Positions 32,086 to 41,398 of a stretch of DNA of 42,169 bases are shown piece by piece (position 1 is the first letter of the stretch; every line of letters starts with the position of its first letter). The notes beneath the pieces were generated by a model. The model saw only the letters and a list, made by a program, of their open reading frames with translations, made no database searches and was not told the origin of the DNA. The position numbers were made by a program, and so were the translations under genes. The stretch comes from Bacillus sp. RO2 (GTDB lineage: Bacteria > Bacillota > Bacilli > Bacillales > Bacillaceae_I), in the NCBI RefSeq assembly GCF_012911845.1, contig NZ_JAAXCU010000044.1, forward strand, positions 1-42,169, written 5' to 3'.

Positions 32086-34143
32086 TTGAAAAAGTTATTT
32101 GGTGTGTTACAGAAGGTCGGGAAAGCGTTGATGCTTCCGGTTGCACTCCTACCTGCGGCTGGGATTTTGCTTGCGCTTGGAGCTGCATTGAAAGAGGAAA
32201 ATTTATTGGAGTTGATGCCTTTCCTAGGAGCGGATTGGATCCAGTTAGTGGCGAGTGTCATGGATGCTGCTGGAGGAATTGTATTTAGCAACCTCCCTGT
32301 GCTCTTTGCCGTTGGGGTTGCAGTTGGACTTGCTGGTGGTGAGGGGGTTGCCGCACTTGCAGCAATTATTGGTTACCTCATCATGAATGCCACGATGGGT
32401 GTAGTGCTTGGCGTAGATGATGGGATGCTTGATGACCCGGCATATGCGAATGTTCTTGGGATTAACACGCTTCAGAGTGGAGTGTTCGGCGGAGTAATCG
32501 TCGGGATCCTCGGAGCCTTCATGTACAATAAGTATTACAATATCGAGCTACCATCTTACCTCGGTTTCTTCGCCGGAAAGCGGTTCGTCCCAATTGTAAC
32601 GGCTGCCTCTGCCGTTGTGTTAGGTATTGTCATGTCCTTTGTTTGGCCGCCGATTCAAGGTGGATTGAACACACTGTCGGAAAGTATGATCAACACAAAC
32701 TTAACGTTGTCCGCCTTTATTTTTGGTGTCATTGAACGTGCCCTCATTCCGTTCGGTCTGCATCATATTTTCTATTCTCCGTTTTGGTTTGAGTTTGGAT
32801 CCTATACCAACCAGGCTGGAGATATTGTCCGCGGGGACCAGGCGATGTTCTTTGCCCAGCTGCGAGACGGTGTCGAGCCTACTGCCGGAACGTTTATGAC
32901 AGGTAAATTTCCATTCATGATGTTCGGTCTTCCTGCCTCTGCGCTCGCCATTTACCATACCGCCCGTCCTGAAAAGAAGAAAGTAGTCGGTGGGATTATG
33001 GCGTCTGCTGCCCTTACCTCTTTTTTGACGGGTATTACAGAGCCAATTGAGTTCTCGTTCCTGTTTGTTGCACCTGTGTTATTCGCGATTCACACCGTGT
33101 TCGCGGGTCTTTCGTTCATGGTAATGCATATTTTAGATGTGAAAATTGGGATGACGTTCTCAGGTGGGGTCATCGACTACTTGCTTTTCGGAATTGTGCC
33201 AAACAGAACTGCTTGGTGGCTAGTTATTCCAGTAGGTCTTGTATTTTCAGTCATTTACTATTTCGGTTTCCGCTTTGCTATAACAAAATTCAATCTTGCA
33301 ACTCCTGGTCGTGAGGAAGTGGACGAGGAGGAAGATGGAGCCTCTCCGACAACTGCCGGCGACCTCCCTCATGATGTATTAGAGGCGATGGGTGGTAAGC
33401 AGAACATCTCGCACTTAGATGCTTGTATCACAAGGCTTCGAGTGTCGGTGAACGAAATTTCCATGGTCGATAAAGCTCGTTTAAAAAAGCTTGGTGCCTC
33501 TGGCGTTTTAGAAGTAGGCAACAATATCCAAGCTATTTTCGGACCTAAATCGGATACGTTAAAATCGCAAATCAAGGATATTATGGACGGGAAGACACCT
33601 CGTCCTGCTAAAACAGACACAAATAAGGAAGTCGAGCAACAAATTGAAGAAATCAATCCAGATGCAATGCAAACCAAGTCAACGGAAGGCGGATTTATCG
33701 CTCCTATCAAAGGGGAAATCAAACCACTTGACGATGTTCCAGATCAAGTCTTCTCTGGAAAAATGATGGGTGACGGCTTTGCAATTGAACCTGCAGAAGG
33801 ACTTGTTGTCTCTCCTGTTGACGGAAAAATTGTTAACCTATTCCCGACCAAGCATGCGATTGGAATTGAATCAAACGAAGGACACGAAATTTTGATTCAT
33901 GTAGGAATTGATACCGTGAACCTAAAAGGGGAAGGGTTTGAAGCACTCGTTGCACAAGGTGATACTGTTACGAAAGGGCAGGAACTTCTTAAGTTTGATA
34001 TGGATTTCATCCGGAAGAATGCTCCTTCCTTGATGACACCAATTGTGTTCACCAACCTGAAAGATGATGAAAAAGTGAAGCTGAACAAGCAAGGTGAAGT
34101 TAGGTTGAAGGAAGAAGGAATAGTCGAGATATCTAAAGGATAA
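32086..34143 (+). CDS. ptsG: PTS glucose-type EIICBA
   Basis: A 685-aa fusion in order EIIC-EIIB-EIIA. EIIC (~1-410) has the multiple membrane spans and the conserved [12 protein letters not shown] loop. EIIB phosphorylation Cys447 is in [14 protein letters not shown] (~525-680) has phospho-acceptor His605 in [11 protein letters not shown]. It takes up and phosphorylates glucose (or glucosamine/maltose-type sugars; EIICBA family) at the membrane. TTG at 32086 is chosen because GGAGGT lies seven bases upstream. No glcT or clear RAT hairpin precedes it; a small CCCTATTTAGGG palindrome lies at 32028-32039. Confidence 0.88.
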   Translation: MKKLFGVLQKVGKALMLPVALLPAAGILLALGAALKEENLLELMPFLGADWIQLVASVMDAAGGIVFSNLPVLFAVGVAVGLAGGEGVAALAAIIGYLIMNATMGVVLGVDDGMLDDPAYANVLGINTLQSGVFGGVIVGILGAFMYNKYYNIELPSYLGFFAGKRFVPIVTAASAVVLGIVMSFVWPPIQGGLNTLSESMINTNLTLSAFIFGVIERALIPFGLHHIFYSPFWFEFGSYTNQAGDIVRGDQAMFFAQLRDGVEPTAGTFMTGKFPFMMFGLPASALAIYHTARPEKKKVVGGIMASAALTSFLTGITEPIEFSFLFVAPVLFAIHTVFAGLSFMVMHILDVKIGMTFSGGVIDYLLFGIVPNRTAWWLVIPVGLVFSVIYYFGFRFAITKFNLATPGREEVDEEEDGASPTTAGDLPHDVLEAMGGKQNISHLDACITRLRVSVNEISMVDKARLKKLGASGVLEVGNNIQAIFGPKSDTLKSQIKDIMDGKTPRPAKTDTNKEVEQQIEEINPDAMQTKSTEGGFIAPIKGEIKPLDDVPDQVFSGKMMGDGFAIEPAEGLVVSPVDGKIVNLFPTKHAIGIESNEGHEILIHVGIDTVNLKGEGFEALVAQGDTVTKGQELLKFDMDFIRKNAPSLMTPIVFTNLKDDEKVKLNKQGEVRLKEEGIVEISKG

Positions 34144-34151
34144 AAAAAGAA

Positions 34152-34195
34152 AAGGACGTTTCGATCACGCTCAAGTTAATCGAAACGTTCCTTCT
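34152..34195. terminator. Bidirectional terminator ptsG / catalase
   Basis: GGACGTTTCGAT and ATCGAAACGTTCC pair across a 13-nt loop between convergent genes. T tracts (CTTCTTTATTTT on plus; TTTCTTTTTTTA on minus) flank both sides. Confidence 0.85.
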
Positions 34196-35020
34196 TTATT
34201 TTACAGATGGCGGAGTATTGTGCAAGGCTGGAGGAGCAGGGTTTAGCATTGGTTTTCCTCCCCAAGGCCCTGACATGCTTAAGTATTCGAAATTAGCTAA
34301 ACTGTCTGGCGCAGGGCCACTCGCCCAATTGCCTTTGCTACTCTCTTCTCCCTCTGATAATGCAATAAACGTATGAGCGACTTCCGATTTTTCCTTTGAA
34401 GTAGGGAATGTGCTTGGGACGATTACTCCTTCTTGCGCTTCTAGTTCATAAATTGCTGCCAGCCATTGATTTTGATGCATTCTATCCCTGGCAATCAGGA
34501 ATGACAGCATATCTCTTACTCCCGGGTCCGTCGTTTGCTCATATAATCTGACTGCCTGCAAACGCCCTTGTGTTTCGGCATTTAAATTTGCCCTGAAATC
34601 GGCAAGCAGATTGCCACTGGCTATCACGTACCCTGCGTTCCATGGGACACCAACGCTGTTGACTGGCATTGCTGAAAGACCGGAAACAATGGCGTATTGA
34701 GGGTTCATCCCTCCCATAATTGCTGCCATTACAGGGTTCTGTGCCGCTTCTTCTTGAGCTTTGACTGGTGCATTATCAAGCAGTCTTGCAATCATGGTTG
34801 CAAGCATCTCAACATGGGCGAGCTCCTCCGTCCCCGTATCCATCAATAAATCCCGGTACTTCCCATGTCTCCTTGTTCCCCAGCCTTGAAACAAATATTG
34901 AACAGCAACCGAAATCTCTCCGAACTGCCCACCCAATATTTCTTGCAACCTTGTTGCAAATATGGGATCAGGCTTATCAGGCTTGGCTTCATACTGTAAT
35001 TCCTTCATATGAAAAAACAA
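34196..35020 (-). CDS. Manganese catalase (YdbD-like)
   Basis: A 274-aa di-manganese catalase. The ferritin-like helices carry LQEILGGQFGEISVAVQYLFQGW, TEELAHVEMLATMI and the late RDRMHQNQWLAAI, with Glu and His ligands. It destroys hydrogen peroxide without haem. TTG at 35020 is chosen because GGAGGGGGGAG lies 5 bases upstream and the resulting MFFHMKELQYEAKPD N-terminus is family-like. An out-of-frame ATG (…AGATGTTT…) sits between the ribosome site and this start. Convergent with ptsG. Confidence 0.88.
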   Translation of the reverse strand: MFFHMKELQYEAKPDKPDPIFATRLQEILGGQFGEISVAVQYLFQGWGTRRHGKYRDLLMDTGTEELAHVEMLATMIARLLDNAPVKAQEEAAQNPVMAAIMGGMNPQYAIVSGLSAMPVNSVGVPWNAGYVIASGNLLADFRANLNAETQGRLQAVRLYEQTTDPGVRDMLSFLIARDRMHQNQWLAAIYELEAQEGVIVPSTFPTSKEKSEVAHTFIALSEGEESSKGNWASGPAPDSLANFEYLSMSGPWGGKPMLNPAPPALHNTPPSVK

Positions 35021-35135
35021 AACATCTCCCCCCTCCTTTATGCATCACATGTAATATATACTGACAACGGTTTGTACATCATTCTAAATTTTCCATGGTA
35101 CAATAAAGGAAAGAATTTCTATGGGAGGGTTTATC

Positions 35136-35486
35136 ATGAAAAAACATCGCATCTATACGACCAGTTTCGCAAGTGTATACCCCCATTACGTTACGAAGGC
35201 AGAGAAAAAAGGACGTATGAAAGCAGAAGTGGATGAGATCATTCGTTGGTTAACAGGCTACAGCCAAGAGGAATTAGAAGTACTAATCGAAAATAAAACA
35301 GACTTCGAAACCTTCTTTGCCGAAGCTCCCCAAATGAACACAGCCCGTAGCCTTATTAAAGGAGTCGTTTGCGGTGTTCGAGTAGAGGAAATTGAAGAAA
35401 CAACCATGAGAGAGATACGCTATTTGGATAAGCTCATTGATGAGTTAGCTAAAGGAAAATCGATGGCGAAAATCTTGCGTGCTTAG
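35136..35486 (+). CDS. DUF2200 family protein
   Basis: A 116-aa DUF2200 protein ([24 protein letters not shown]… [15 protein letters not shown] … [20 protein letters not shown]-like ending). GGGAGGG lies before the ATG at 35136. It is divergent from the catalase gene. The family is uncharacterised but widespread; no catalytic role is known. A dispersed repeat overlaps its stop codon by one base. Confidence 0.85.
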   Translation: MKKHRIYTTSFASVYPHYVTKAEKKGRMKAEVDEIIRWLTGYSQEELEVLIENKTDFETFFAEAPQMNTARSLIKGVVCGVRVEEIEETTMREIRYLDKLIDELAKGKSMAKILRA

Positions 35487-35505
35487 GGGACAGGCACCGA
35501 GTCCC
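35486..35505 (+). repeat. Dispersed GGGACAGGCACC element
   Basis: GGGGACAGGCACCGAGTCCC, overlapping the last base of the DUF2200 stop codon, in sense orientation. Confidence 0.9.
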
Positions 35506-35578
35506 ACCATTTCCTGTAAAAAAAACTGGTGTTTTTGTTTTGGCAGCAGCATAAATTTATTGAATGAGGGGGGAGTTT

Positions 35579-35854
35579 ATGCAAAAACGTGCCATTATAT
35601 TTAGTTCACTTTTCTTCCTTTTGTCAGCCATTCCTTTGGTTGCCTTTCTGACTTCTTGGGGTTCAACAATGGTTGAGCTGTTCAACAGAGTAACGCTCTT
35701 CATTCCCATTGCCTTTGGTGTTGTAGGATTACTTGTCACTCTATTTAGAGTAAAAGGGTGGCCAAAGGGTTGGCTGATTGCGGCAAATTCACTTAGTGTT
35801 TGCGGGTGGGCATTATTACTCTTTATAGCGATTTACGGGTTTCAAGCACCATAG
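35579..35854 (+). CDS. Small three-helix membrane protein
   Basis: A 91-aa protein with three hydrophobic helices (about 5-25, 38-58, 67-88). GAGGGGGGAG lies just before the ATG. It follows DUF2200 by ~90 bp and has its own terminator. No family is recognised. Confidence 0.6.
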   Translation: MQKRAIIFSSLFFLLSAIPLVAFLTSWGSTMVELFNRVTLFIPIAFGVVGLLVTLFRVKGWPKGWLIAANSLSVCGWALLLFIAIYGFQAP

Positions 35855-35904
35855 AATTCGACAAATAGATGTGCTATTTCTTTAATTAGGAAAATGAAAA
35901 TTTC

Positions 35905-36173
35905 CTACAATACTTTTTTCAAAAGTTAATTTCGATTTTTCCGCTGAACCTCTTGCTACTCAGGGGGTTCAGATTTTATTTAACAAACGTTTGTTTAAAA
36001 AGATCTATTTCAAAATAAGGGTTTCCCGGGAAATTTGTCGTTTCGTATTGAATGGTGGCAGGTTTGTGAATTATATCACTACACCTTTTTCAAAAGTTAA
36101 TTTCATAAAAATTGTTTTCTCCTTATAGCCCCATAGGATAGATATTTTCTTAATCAAACGTTGGTTTAAAAAT
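35905..36173 (+). repeat. Duplicated non-coding module with dyads
   Basis: Two half-copies ~174 bp apart: CAAAAGTTAATTTC at 35920 and 36091, then after ~70 bp AACAAACGTTTGTT at 35982 and a diverged AATCAAACGTTGGTTT at 36152. The first dyad is a perfect 14-bp palindrome. The region holds no gene. It may be two operator-type sites in a duplicated element. Confidence 0.6.
35944..35981 (+). terminator. Terminator of the 35579 gene
   Basis: CTGAACC … GGTTCAG with 15-nt loop followed by ATTTTATTTAA, ~90 bp past the stop codon. Confidence 0.75.
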
Positions 36174-36191
36174 TACTATATTAAAAAGTAT

Positions 36192-36230
36192 AAAAGGACA
36201 GCCCCCTTACCAAACGAGGGCTGTCCTTTT
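36192..36230. terminator. Strong bidirectional terminator
   Basis: AAAAGGACAGCCC and GGGCTGTCCTTTT form a 13-bp perfect stem. It lies just after the DUF4190 gene's stop (minus strand). Confidence 0.9.
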
Positions 36231-36234
36231 AACC

Positions 36235-36540
36235 TTAAATGACTTCCATGATGAAGTCTGTCGATTCGAAAAATAACAAACTAATAAGAATAATGATAAG
36301 CGGCAATATTATTCCAATTAGGCTGCATACTATGCCCGCCTTGGCATATCCTCGTCCTGATTGATCTGTTTTGGAAATCTCATTAAGACTTATCACACCA
36401 AGGACAAACCCCGGAACTGCAAAAAGCATGCTCAAAAAGCTTATGACACAACTTATAATAGAAATAATTCCTAAGATTAGTGATAACACTGCATTACTAT
36501 TGATTTTTTCCGTTTCGGAATGCGGAACAGATTCATTCAT
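36235..36540 (-). CDS. DUF4190 membrane protein
   Basis: A 101-aa protein with two long hydrophobic segments (NAVLSLILGIISIISCVISF, then IVCSLIGIILPLIIILISL) around a short GRGYAKAG loop, the DUF4190 signature. GTAGGTG lies before the ATG. The family is of unknown function. It is the first of a run of small membrane/lipoprotein genes on this strand. Confidence 0.75.
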   Translation of the reverse strand: MNESVPHSETEKINSNAVLSLILGIISIISCVISFLSMLFAVPGFVLGVISLNEISKTDQSGRGYAKAGIVCSLIGIILPLIIILISLLFFESTDFIMEVI

Positions 36541-36615
36541 TTTTTACACCTACCATTCTAATCCAGTGAATGTTAGAAGATACATTATTAGACTCTCACT
36601 GCATTATAGCTCTCC

Positions 36616-36828
36616 TCAGCTACAACACGCCACTACTTTTCTATTATCCTTTTCCCTAATCCAGATATCTCCATGCCTAATTTCATAGTTTATTTTTGCT
36701 TGATCCAAATGTTGAATCTGGTTGTCTGTTTTTTCTGTCCAATATACATAAGAGCTACTGCTATTTGCTGAGCTGCAGGCAGATAAAGTGAGAAGTGCAA
36801 GCAAAATAATTGCGAGAAATTTGTTCAT
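36616..36828 (-). CDS. Small lipoprotein
   Basis: A 70-aa protein with a lipoprotein signal ending in lipobox LSAC (Cys18), then a Ser-rich linker and a short polar domain (YVYWTEKTDNQIQHLDQAK). GGAGGC precedes the ATG. The two C-terminal cysteines (VVACCS) are unusual. Function unknown. Confidence 0.65.
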   Translation of the reverse strand: MNKFLAIILLALLTLSACSSANSSSSYVYWTEKTDNQIQHLDQAKINYEIRHGDIWIREKDNRKVVACCS

Positions 36829-36853
36829 TTTGATGCCTCCGTAGGTTCCCCTT

Positions 36854-37141
36854 CTAGCTTAAATAAGTGACTGCAATCGTTAAAAACAATACACCAAGCA
36901 AATATTCAGGGATATATACCTTTTTCTTTTCACGGTGGTAGTGTGATTCCGCCCCATTTATTATGTTGGTGATTCCCACAAGGATGAATGCCAAACCAGT
37001 ATAAAAGAGGTCAAAGTTATTTTTTAACCCCATTAACAGAAAAGCGAACACACCTACTAAAAGAATGATTCTAATTACAGTTATCTGCTTTGAACTTTTC
37101 TTTCGTTCTCTATCTTGAAAAAATATTCCCAATTGGAACAA
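36854..37141 (-). CDS. Three-helix membrane protein, YczI/DUF3953-like
   Basis: A 95-aa protein: a basic N-terminus, then hydrophobic segments at about 22-40, 44-61 and 80-95 with a short charged loop (HYHREKKKVY) between the last two. The layout resembles the DUF3953/YczI family, a tentative match. AGGAG lies before the ATG. Read in the same direction as the small lipoprotein gene. Confidence 0.5.
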   Translation of the reverse strand: MFQLGIFFQDRERKKSSKQITVIRIILLVGVFAFLLMGLKNNFDLFYTGLAFILVGITNIINGAESHYHREKKKVYIPEYLLGVLFLTIAVTYLS

Positions 37142-37314
37142 CTCCTACTTGGATTTCCATATTAAATAAAACAGTACAGGTGTACGACATTAAGCCTAGT
37201 TTTATTAATGAGTGTACCTTTCTACTAGTTAAACGAAGTGACTTAGTAAAAAGTTCCATGCTTGTCCGATTTTTGAGAGATTCGTTGCTGTGGGGGATGC
37301 AGGGGGTGTTCTCT

Positions 37315-37658
37315 GTTACCGTTTTTCTTTTCAGTAGCTGATTTCGGGTTGAGTGAACCTGTCTCTACTACCGCTTCTCTTCTCGCTAGCTGTTTTCGGG
37401 CGGAGAGACTCGCTCTCTACTACCGTTTTCCTTCTCGCTAGCTGTTTTCGGGCGGAGAGACTCGCTCTCTACTACCGTTTTCCTTCTCGCTAGTTGTTTT
37501 CAGGCGGAGAGACTCGCTCTCTACTACCGTTTTCCTTCTCGCTAGCTGTTTTCGGGCGGAGAGACTCGCTCTCTACTACCGTTTTTCTTTTCACAAGCCT
37601 ATTTCGGGCAAAGAGAACACCTCTCTACTACCGTTTTCCACTCTTGCATCAAGTTTTT
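37315..37658 (+). repeat. 52-bp tandem array A
   Basis: Units start at 37361, 37413, 37465, 37517, 37569 and 37621 (last partial), with a diverged copy before 37361. The 52-bp period is exact and the inner four units are nearly identical (…CGGGCGGAGAGACTCG…). It lies directly 3' of the 37688 gene. The 37142-37687 gap contains no gene. Confidence 0.92.
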
Positions 37659-37687
37659 AGAACAGAGATACAATTTTAAACTTACCT

Positions 37688-38516
37688 CTAATTAACTTTA
37701 TCTCTACAACATACTGTCTTTACTAGGCTGATTTCCTCTAATATCGCATCCCGGTCATCTGCCCTAAACACCACTGTATCAACCTTTTTCTTTATTCCGT
37801 AAGACCCTTGCATCTCAACCGGCTCTTTCAAGATAAGTTCATAATGTGGGGTATCTAGTTTCAATAAAGAGTAGTATGTACTTTTAGGAATTTTCATCCC
37901 TAACTCCATTTCTTTTGCCCGCGCAATTTGCTTAATGTTGGCAATATCTAAAGTGATGCTACTTTGAAAGCCTAGCCTAATGATCAATTTTTCTTCCCTA
38001 ATTATATGCGGTAGGTATTTTGCTGAATTATAAAATCCTACCAAATATAGAATTCCGTAGACATTCAGTACGGTAAAGATCCAGGCAATAACTTCATTCC
38101 ACTTTTGCAAAAGATAATGAAACAGCACGCCTTCTCCAATTATCAGTATAGCAAACACAATAATGAACGTTTTCATCTCCGAAGTTCGATGGTAAGTAAA
38201 TGATTTTACGTTCTGGTCGGCTGTTTTAGTTTTCTCGAACCAAACTAATAATGAATAATAAAATACATTGATCTCCGTGATAACAAACTCTATTAAAAAT
38301 GATTTACCTAACTTTTGCTCCAAGACCATCCTAATATTATTGTTGAAACCTATCCCAGTCTTATTTTTCAAACCAATAACGCTTTTTATCACACTAAAAA
38401 TAATGTATGTTACGATGCATGCTTCTAGTGCTATCACTAACCAGAACAGGTCGCTTGAATATGCCCTACTCCAAAATAGTAATAGCACTAGAGCAAGTAG
38501 CAGAATGATTTTCTTA
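37688..38516 (-). CDS. Membrane protein with C-terminal soluble domain
   Basis: About 266-276 aa. Hydrophobic segments at the N-terminus (two) and in the middle (two, including IIVFAILIIGEGVLFHYLLQ) precede a soluble C-terminal region (~165-266) with alternating strands like a bacterial PH domain (tentative). A GTG at 38488 lacks a ribosome site. The frame runs further up through …KKIILLLALVL…, where GCGGGG is placed ~8 bases before an ATT at ~38516, so a rare ATT start is possible. Function unknown. Confidence 0.55.
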
Positions 38517-38546
38517 ATCTTTATAACCCCGCTTTAATAGAGAATA

Positions 38547-38825
38547 TTAATAACTACACCCTACCCCCAGAATAGTCAGGAAAAATCCCACCAACAAAAA
38601 GATCAATGAAGCCTTCGCAAAGTTCCTCAAGCTCACGTTGTGATCACCAAATGCCAGAACCAATAAAACGATAAAGTTAACAAAAGGGATTGCCAAAAGG
38701 AGCAAGACAACAATCCAAGTCCCCAGGGTTACTTCACTCGTATCCCAGCTGTGACGGGGCGAAGTAAGACCGCGGCTTTCAAAGTGTGTTTGTTTGTAGT
38801 GGTATTCATTGTAATTCAATGACAC
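38547..38825 (-). CDS. Small two-helix membrane protein
   Basis: A 92-aa protein: a polar 33-residue N-terminus (SLNYNEYHYKQTHFESRG…), then two hydrophobic helices (35-58 and 70-90) separated by GDHNVSLRNFAKA. GTG start with AGAGAGAAAG upstream, or TTG two codons later. Gene order suggests an operon with its neighbours. Function unknown. Confidence 0.55.
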   Translation of the reverse strand: MSLNYNEYHYKQTHFESRGLTSPRHSWDTSEVTLGTWIVVLLLLAIPFVNFIVLLVLAFGDHNVSLRNFAKASLIFLLVGFFLTILGVGCSY

Positions 38826-38842
38826 CTTTCTCTCTCAAACAA

Positions 38843-39133
38843 TCAATTAAACACTTCCAACCAAACCGGGTAATAGAATTGTCCTTCTGAAATTTGAAAG
38901 AAACTTCCATAGATCCCTAAATGGGTAATGCCGTATTCACCCGCTACTACCGGAGTATAAGCAGAAAAGAGAAAAAGGTTCACGCGTTCAACTTCCATTT
39001 CCAGCCCCTCCGGCAACTTTTCATAAATTGGCTCCCCAGTCATCTCAAGATACTCTTCCTCACTGGGGTTTGTGAGTACAGCCACCAGCAACAAGGTCAC
39101 CATCAATAGCAACAAACTGTATTTTTTCAACAC
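38843..39133 (-). CDS. Signal-anchored small protein
   Basis: A 96-aa protein with an N-terminal signal anchor (KKYSLLLLMVTLLLVAVLT) and the motif TNPSEEEYLEM directly after it, as in small Bacillus DUF4359-like proteins (tentative). GTG start with GGGATGTGA overlapping the permease stop codon. It follows the permease pair and may belong to that unit. Confidence 0.55.
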   Translation of the reverse strand: MLKKYSLLLLMVTLLLVAVLTNPSEEEYLEMTGEPIYEKLPEGLEMEVERVNLFLFSAYTPVVAGEYGITHLGIYGSFFQISEGQFYYPVWLEVFN

Positions 39134-39136
39134 ACA

Positions 39137-40033
39137 TCACATCCCAAACCGACTAAAGTGCCTTCTCAATCCCTCACCTAAAATATTAAAGGTCAAAATA
39201 ACATACATAATCGCAATCGCTGCAGCCGCTGGAATCCACACGGCTGTATAAATATCTTTTCGGGCATCCCCTAAAATGGTCGGCCAGTTGAAGCTTGTGT
39301 TTACCAACTGAAACATTCCACCAGGCGGAACCTCTACAAATTGCATCGTAATGAAAATAGAGAAAATCCCTAGCTGGCCGATAATCAGCGCTACCCTTCC
39401 AATATCAAAGCAAAAATTAACAAGCATGGTAGGGAGAAGTGAAGGCAAGAAATGATTTTTGGCAAGACCGAAATTGGTGACACCAACTGTGCGAGCCGCA
39501 TCAATATAAGGCTTTGTTTTTACATGCATTAGCTGATCACGAACTGTCACGCCCACACGCCCCACTTCCACCAATGCTATGCTGAAAATAACAATCCAGA
39601 ACCTATTTTCTGCATAAATTAAAAGTGGTAGATTAAACGCTAAAATGGCAAAGAAAATTACCGGCATGCTGGAGAAAATCTGATCCCACACGTTAAGGAC
39701 ATTTGAGATTACACGTCCCCCTAAGGATGCAATCGCACCAAGCACAACACCTACCACATAACGAATGCTTGTTATTAAAAAAATAAGTAATAATGTATCC
39801 TTGGCTCCCATGACAAGAAGACTTACCATGTTCCTGCCTTCATGGTCAGAGCCAAGCGGGTAGTCAGCTGATGGAGGGAAAGGCGCTGATACGATGCCCC
39901 CAGCCTCTGGGAAGATTAACCGTTTCCCTTCTAACCCCTCTTTAACATATGAAAAAGAGGAACCGAAAACGGCTACCAGGATTAATAGCACAAGAAAAAA
40001 TCCTCCGGTCCAAAGCGCTGTGTTTTTTCGCAT
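39137..40033 (-). CDS. Oligopeptide-type ABC permease, DppC-like
   Basis: A 298-aa permease of the Dpp/OppC class. Leader with ADYPLGSDHEGRNM, then five spans, and the loop DAARTVGVTNFGLAKNHFLP, the EAA motif that docks the ATPase. It lies 3 bp after its DppB-like partner. No binding protein or ATPase gene lies in the window, so it must work with ATPases from elsewhere or be part of a reduced system. Confidence 0.82.
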   Translation of the reverse strand: MRKNTALWTGGFFLVLLILVAVFGSSFSYVKEGLEGKRLIFPEAGGIVSAPFPPSADYPLGSDHEGRNMVSLLVMGAKDTLLLIFLITSIRYVVGVVLGAIASLGGRVISNVLNVWDQIFSSMPVIFFAILAFNLPLLIYAENRFWIVIFSIALVEVGRVGVTVRDQLMHVKTKPYIDAARTVGVTNFGLAKNHFLPSLLPTMLVNFCFDIGRVALIIGQLGIFSIFITMQFVEVPPGGMFQLVNTSFNWPTILGDARKDIYTAVWIPAAAAIAIMYVILTFNILGEGLRRHFSRFGM

Positions 40034-40036
40034 CTT

Positions 40037-40975
40037 CTACGCTCCCTTCTGGCTGAGCTTTGTCAGCATAATCATTTTTACAATATGAACGACAAGCACG
40101 GTTACTATAAAACAAAGAGCGAAACCAAATACTAATCCCGCTTCAATGTCTGAGGTACCGAACCCAACCGTGTTCTGTCTTCCGCCTAATGCTACAAACA
40201 TCCGATTCCCTGCTCCAGCATAGCCAGTCAAGTACTCCACCATCAACATGTTTGAAATAACCACCATCATAATGGTCGGCAGGTGCGCAATCAAGTCAAG
40301 CGCACTGTTTCTCAAAATATGGCGGTTGATAACCTGACTGACTTTAAACCCCTTAGCAAAAGCTGTTCGAATATAGTCCTGACCATCTTGATTCAAAAGC
40401 GACACACACGTCATGCGCGCGACATACATCGTCGGATAAACGGAAACCAGCAAGGCCGGCGCGGCAAAGCTGTACCAATTCTGATTGCTGAAAATCAAGC
40501 CCATCGGCAGGTAATAGAAAGCTAGATAAAATGCGATAATGACGACGAAGAAATCAGGGATCGACTGGAAAAGCCAAGTAGTTCCGTTCCCAAACAAATT
40601 CTTTTTTGTATATGTATTGCGGTAATCAAAAACCCCCTTTAAAACACCGAAAATAATGCTGACCACAAATCCAATCACAATGATAAGTAGGCTTTTCGGA
40701 TAATACCGAAGTAGTTCTTTTTCTACGGAAGTTTCAGAGAACATAGTTCCTCCAAGACTCTGGTGGTCCCAAATATACTGAAAGAACTGGATGATGTTTG
40801 TTTTATACACTTCAAAAAATAGAGAAAGTTGAAATCCTTGGAATGCACCATCTTCTAGATTCATAGGAATTTCCCCATAGTACCCTCCTCTAGGAAAAAA
40901 AATGAGCAGGATAGTGAAAATCAGAGCCAAAATAACAGAAACAGACAATTTAAGAGATTCTTTCTTTAGTTCCAT
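40037..40975 (-). CDS. Oligopeptide-type ABC permease, DppB-like
   Basis: A 312-aa permease of the Dpp/OppB class. The N-terminal anchor is at about 8-28; the EAA loop is RTAFAKGFKVSQVINRHILRN and the end contains VEYLTGYAGAGNRM. The extracellular loop after the first span is unusually long and Phe-rich (MNLEDGAFQGFQLSLFFEVY). AAAGGGGGATCC precedes the ATG. Partner of the downstream DppC-like gene. Confidence 0.82.
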   Translation of the reverse strand: MELKKESLKLSVSVILALIFTILLIFFPRGGYYGEIPMNLEDGAFQGFQLSLFFEVYKTNIIQFFQYIWDHQSLGGTMFSETSVEKELLRYYPKSLLIIVIGFVVSIIFGVLKGVFDYRNTYTKKNLFGNGTTWLFQSIPDFFVVIIAFYLAFYYLPMGLIFSNQNWYSFAAPALLVSVYPTMYVARMTCVSLLNQDGQDYIRTAFAKGFKVSQVINRHILRNSALDLIAHLPTIMMVVISNMLMVEYLTGYAGAGNRMFVALGGRQNTVGFGTSDIEAGLVFGFALCFIVTVLVVHIVKMIMLTKLSQKGA

Positions 40976-40997
40976 CGGATCCCCCTTTTTTCAACAT

Positions 40998-41360
40998 TCA
41001 GTCTTTTTTCTCTGCAATATAGTATTTGTCTTTCCACTCGTATAGGATGAAGTTGTTATTCTTGGTGTGTTTGTAAAGGGCTGTCCCAGGCGGTAAGGAA
41101 TTACTATCTAGATGCTTTTCAATTAACTCCTCGGCGGTATCCATATCCACAATATTGCGTTGGACTTTACCGATCAGGTCTCCTTTAACGCTATCCTCCG
41201 CTTCTTTCTGGGTCAGCTGAAAGGAGGTTTCCTGTACTCGAACAAATTCGTAGGCCCAAGATGCTTCTTCTGTGGATTTAGTGAGGATGGGCTCTTTGGT
41301 TGATGCGCAACCAACTAGGCTCAGGGAAAGGAACGTTATTAATATAGGTCTTTTCAACAT
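40998..41360 (-). CDS. Lipoprotein, unknown
   Basis: A ~120-aa protein with a lipoprotein signal peptide (lipobox LVGC, Cys ~18), then a polar helical domain (EEASWAYEFVRVQETSFQLTQKEAE…). TGAGG lies five bases before the ATG at 41360; a TTG three bases later is equally placed. It lies 23 bp upstream of the permease pair, so it may be their accessory lipoprotein. It is far too small for a family-5 binding protein. Confidence 0.65.
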   Translation of the reverse strand: MLKRPILITFLSLSLVGCASTKEPILTKSTEEASWAYEFVRVQETSFQLTQKEAEDSVKGDLIGKVQRNIVDMDTAEELIEKHLDSNSLPPGTALYKHTKNNNFILYEWKDKYYIAEKKD

Positions 41361-41398
41361 TATCACCTCAGCAGTGTGTTAGGAAGGTTTCAGATGGG

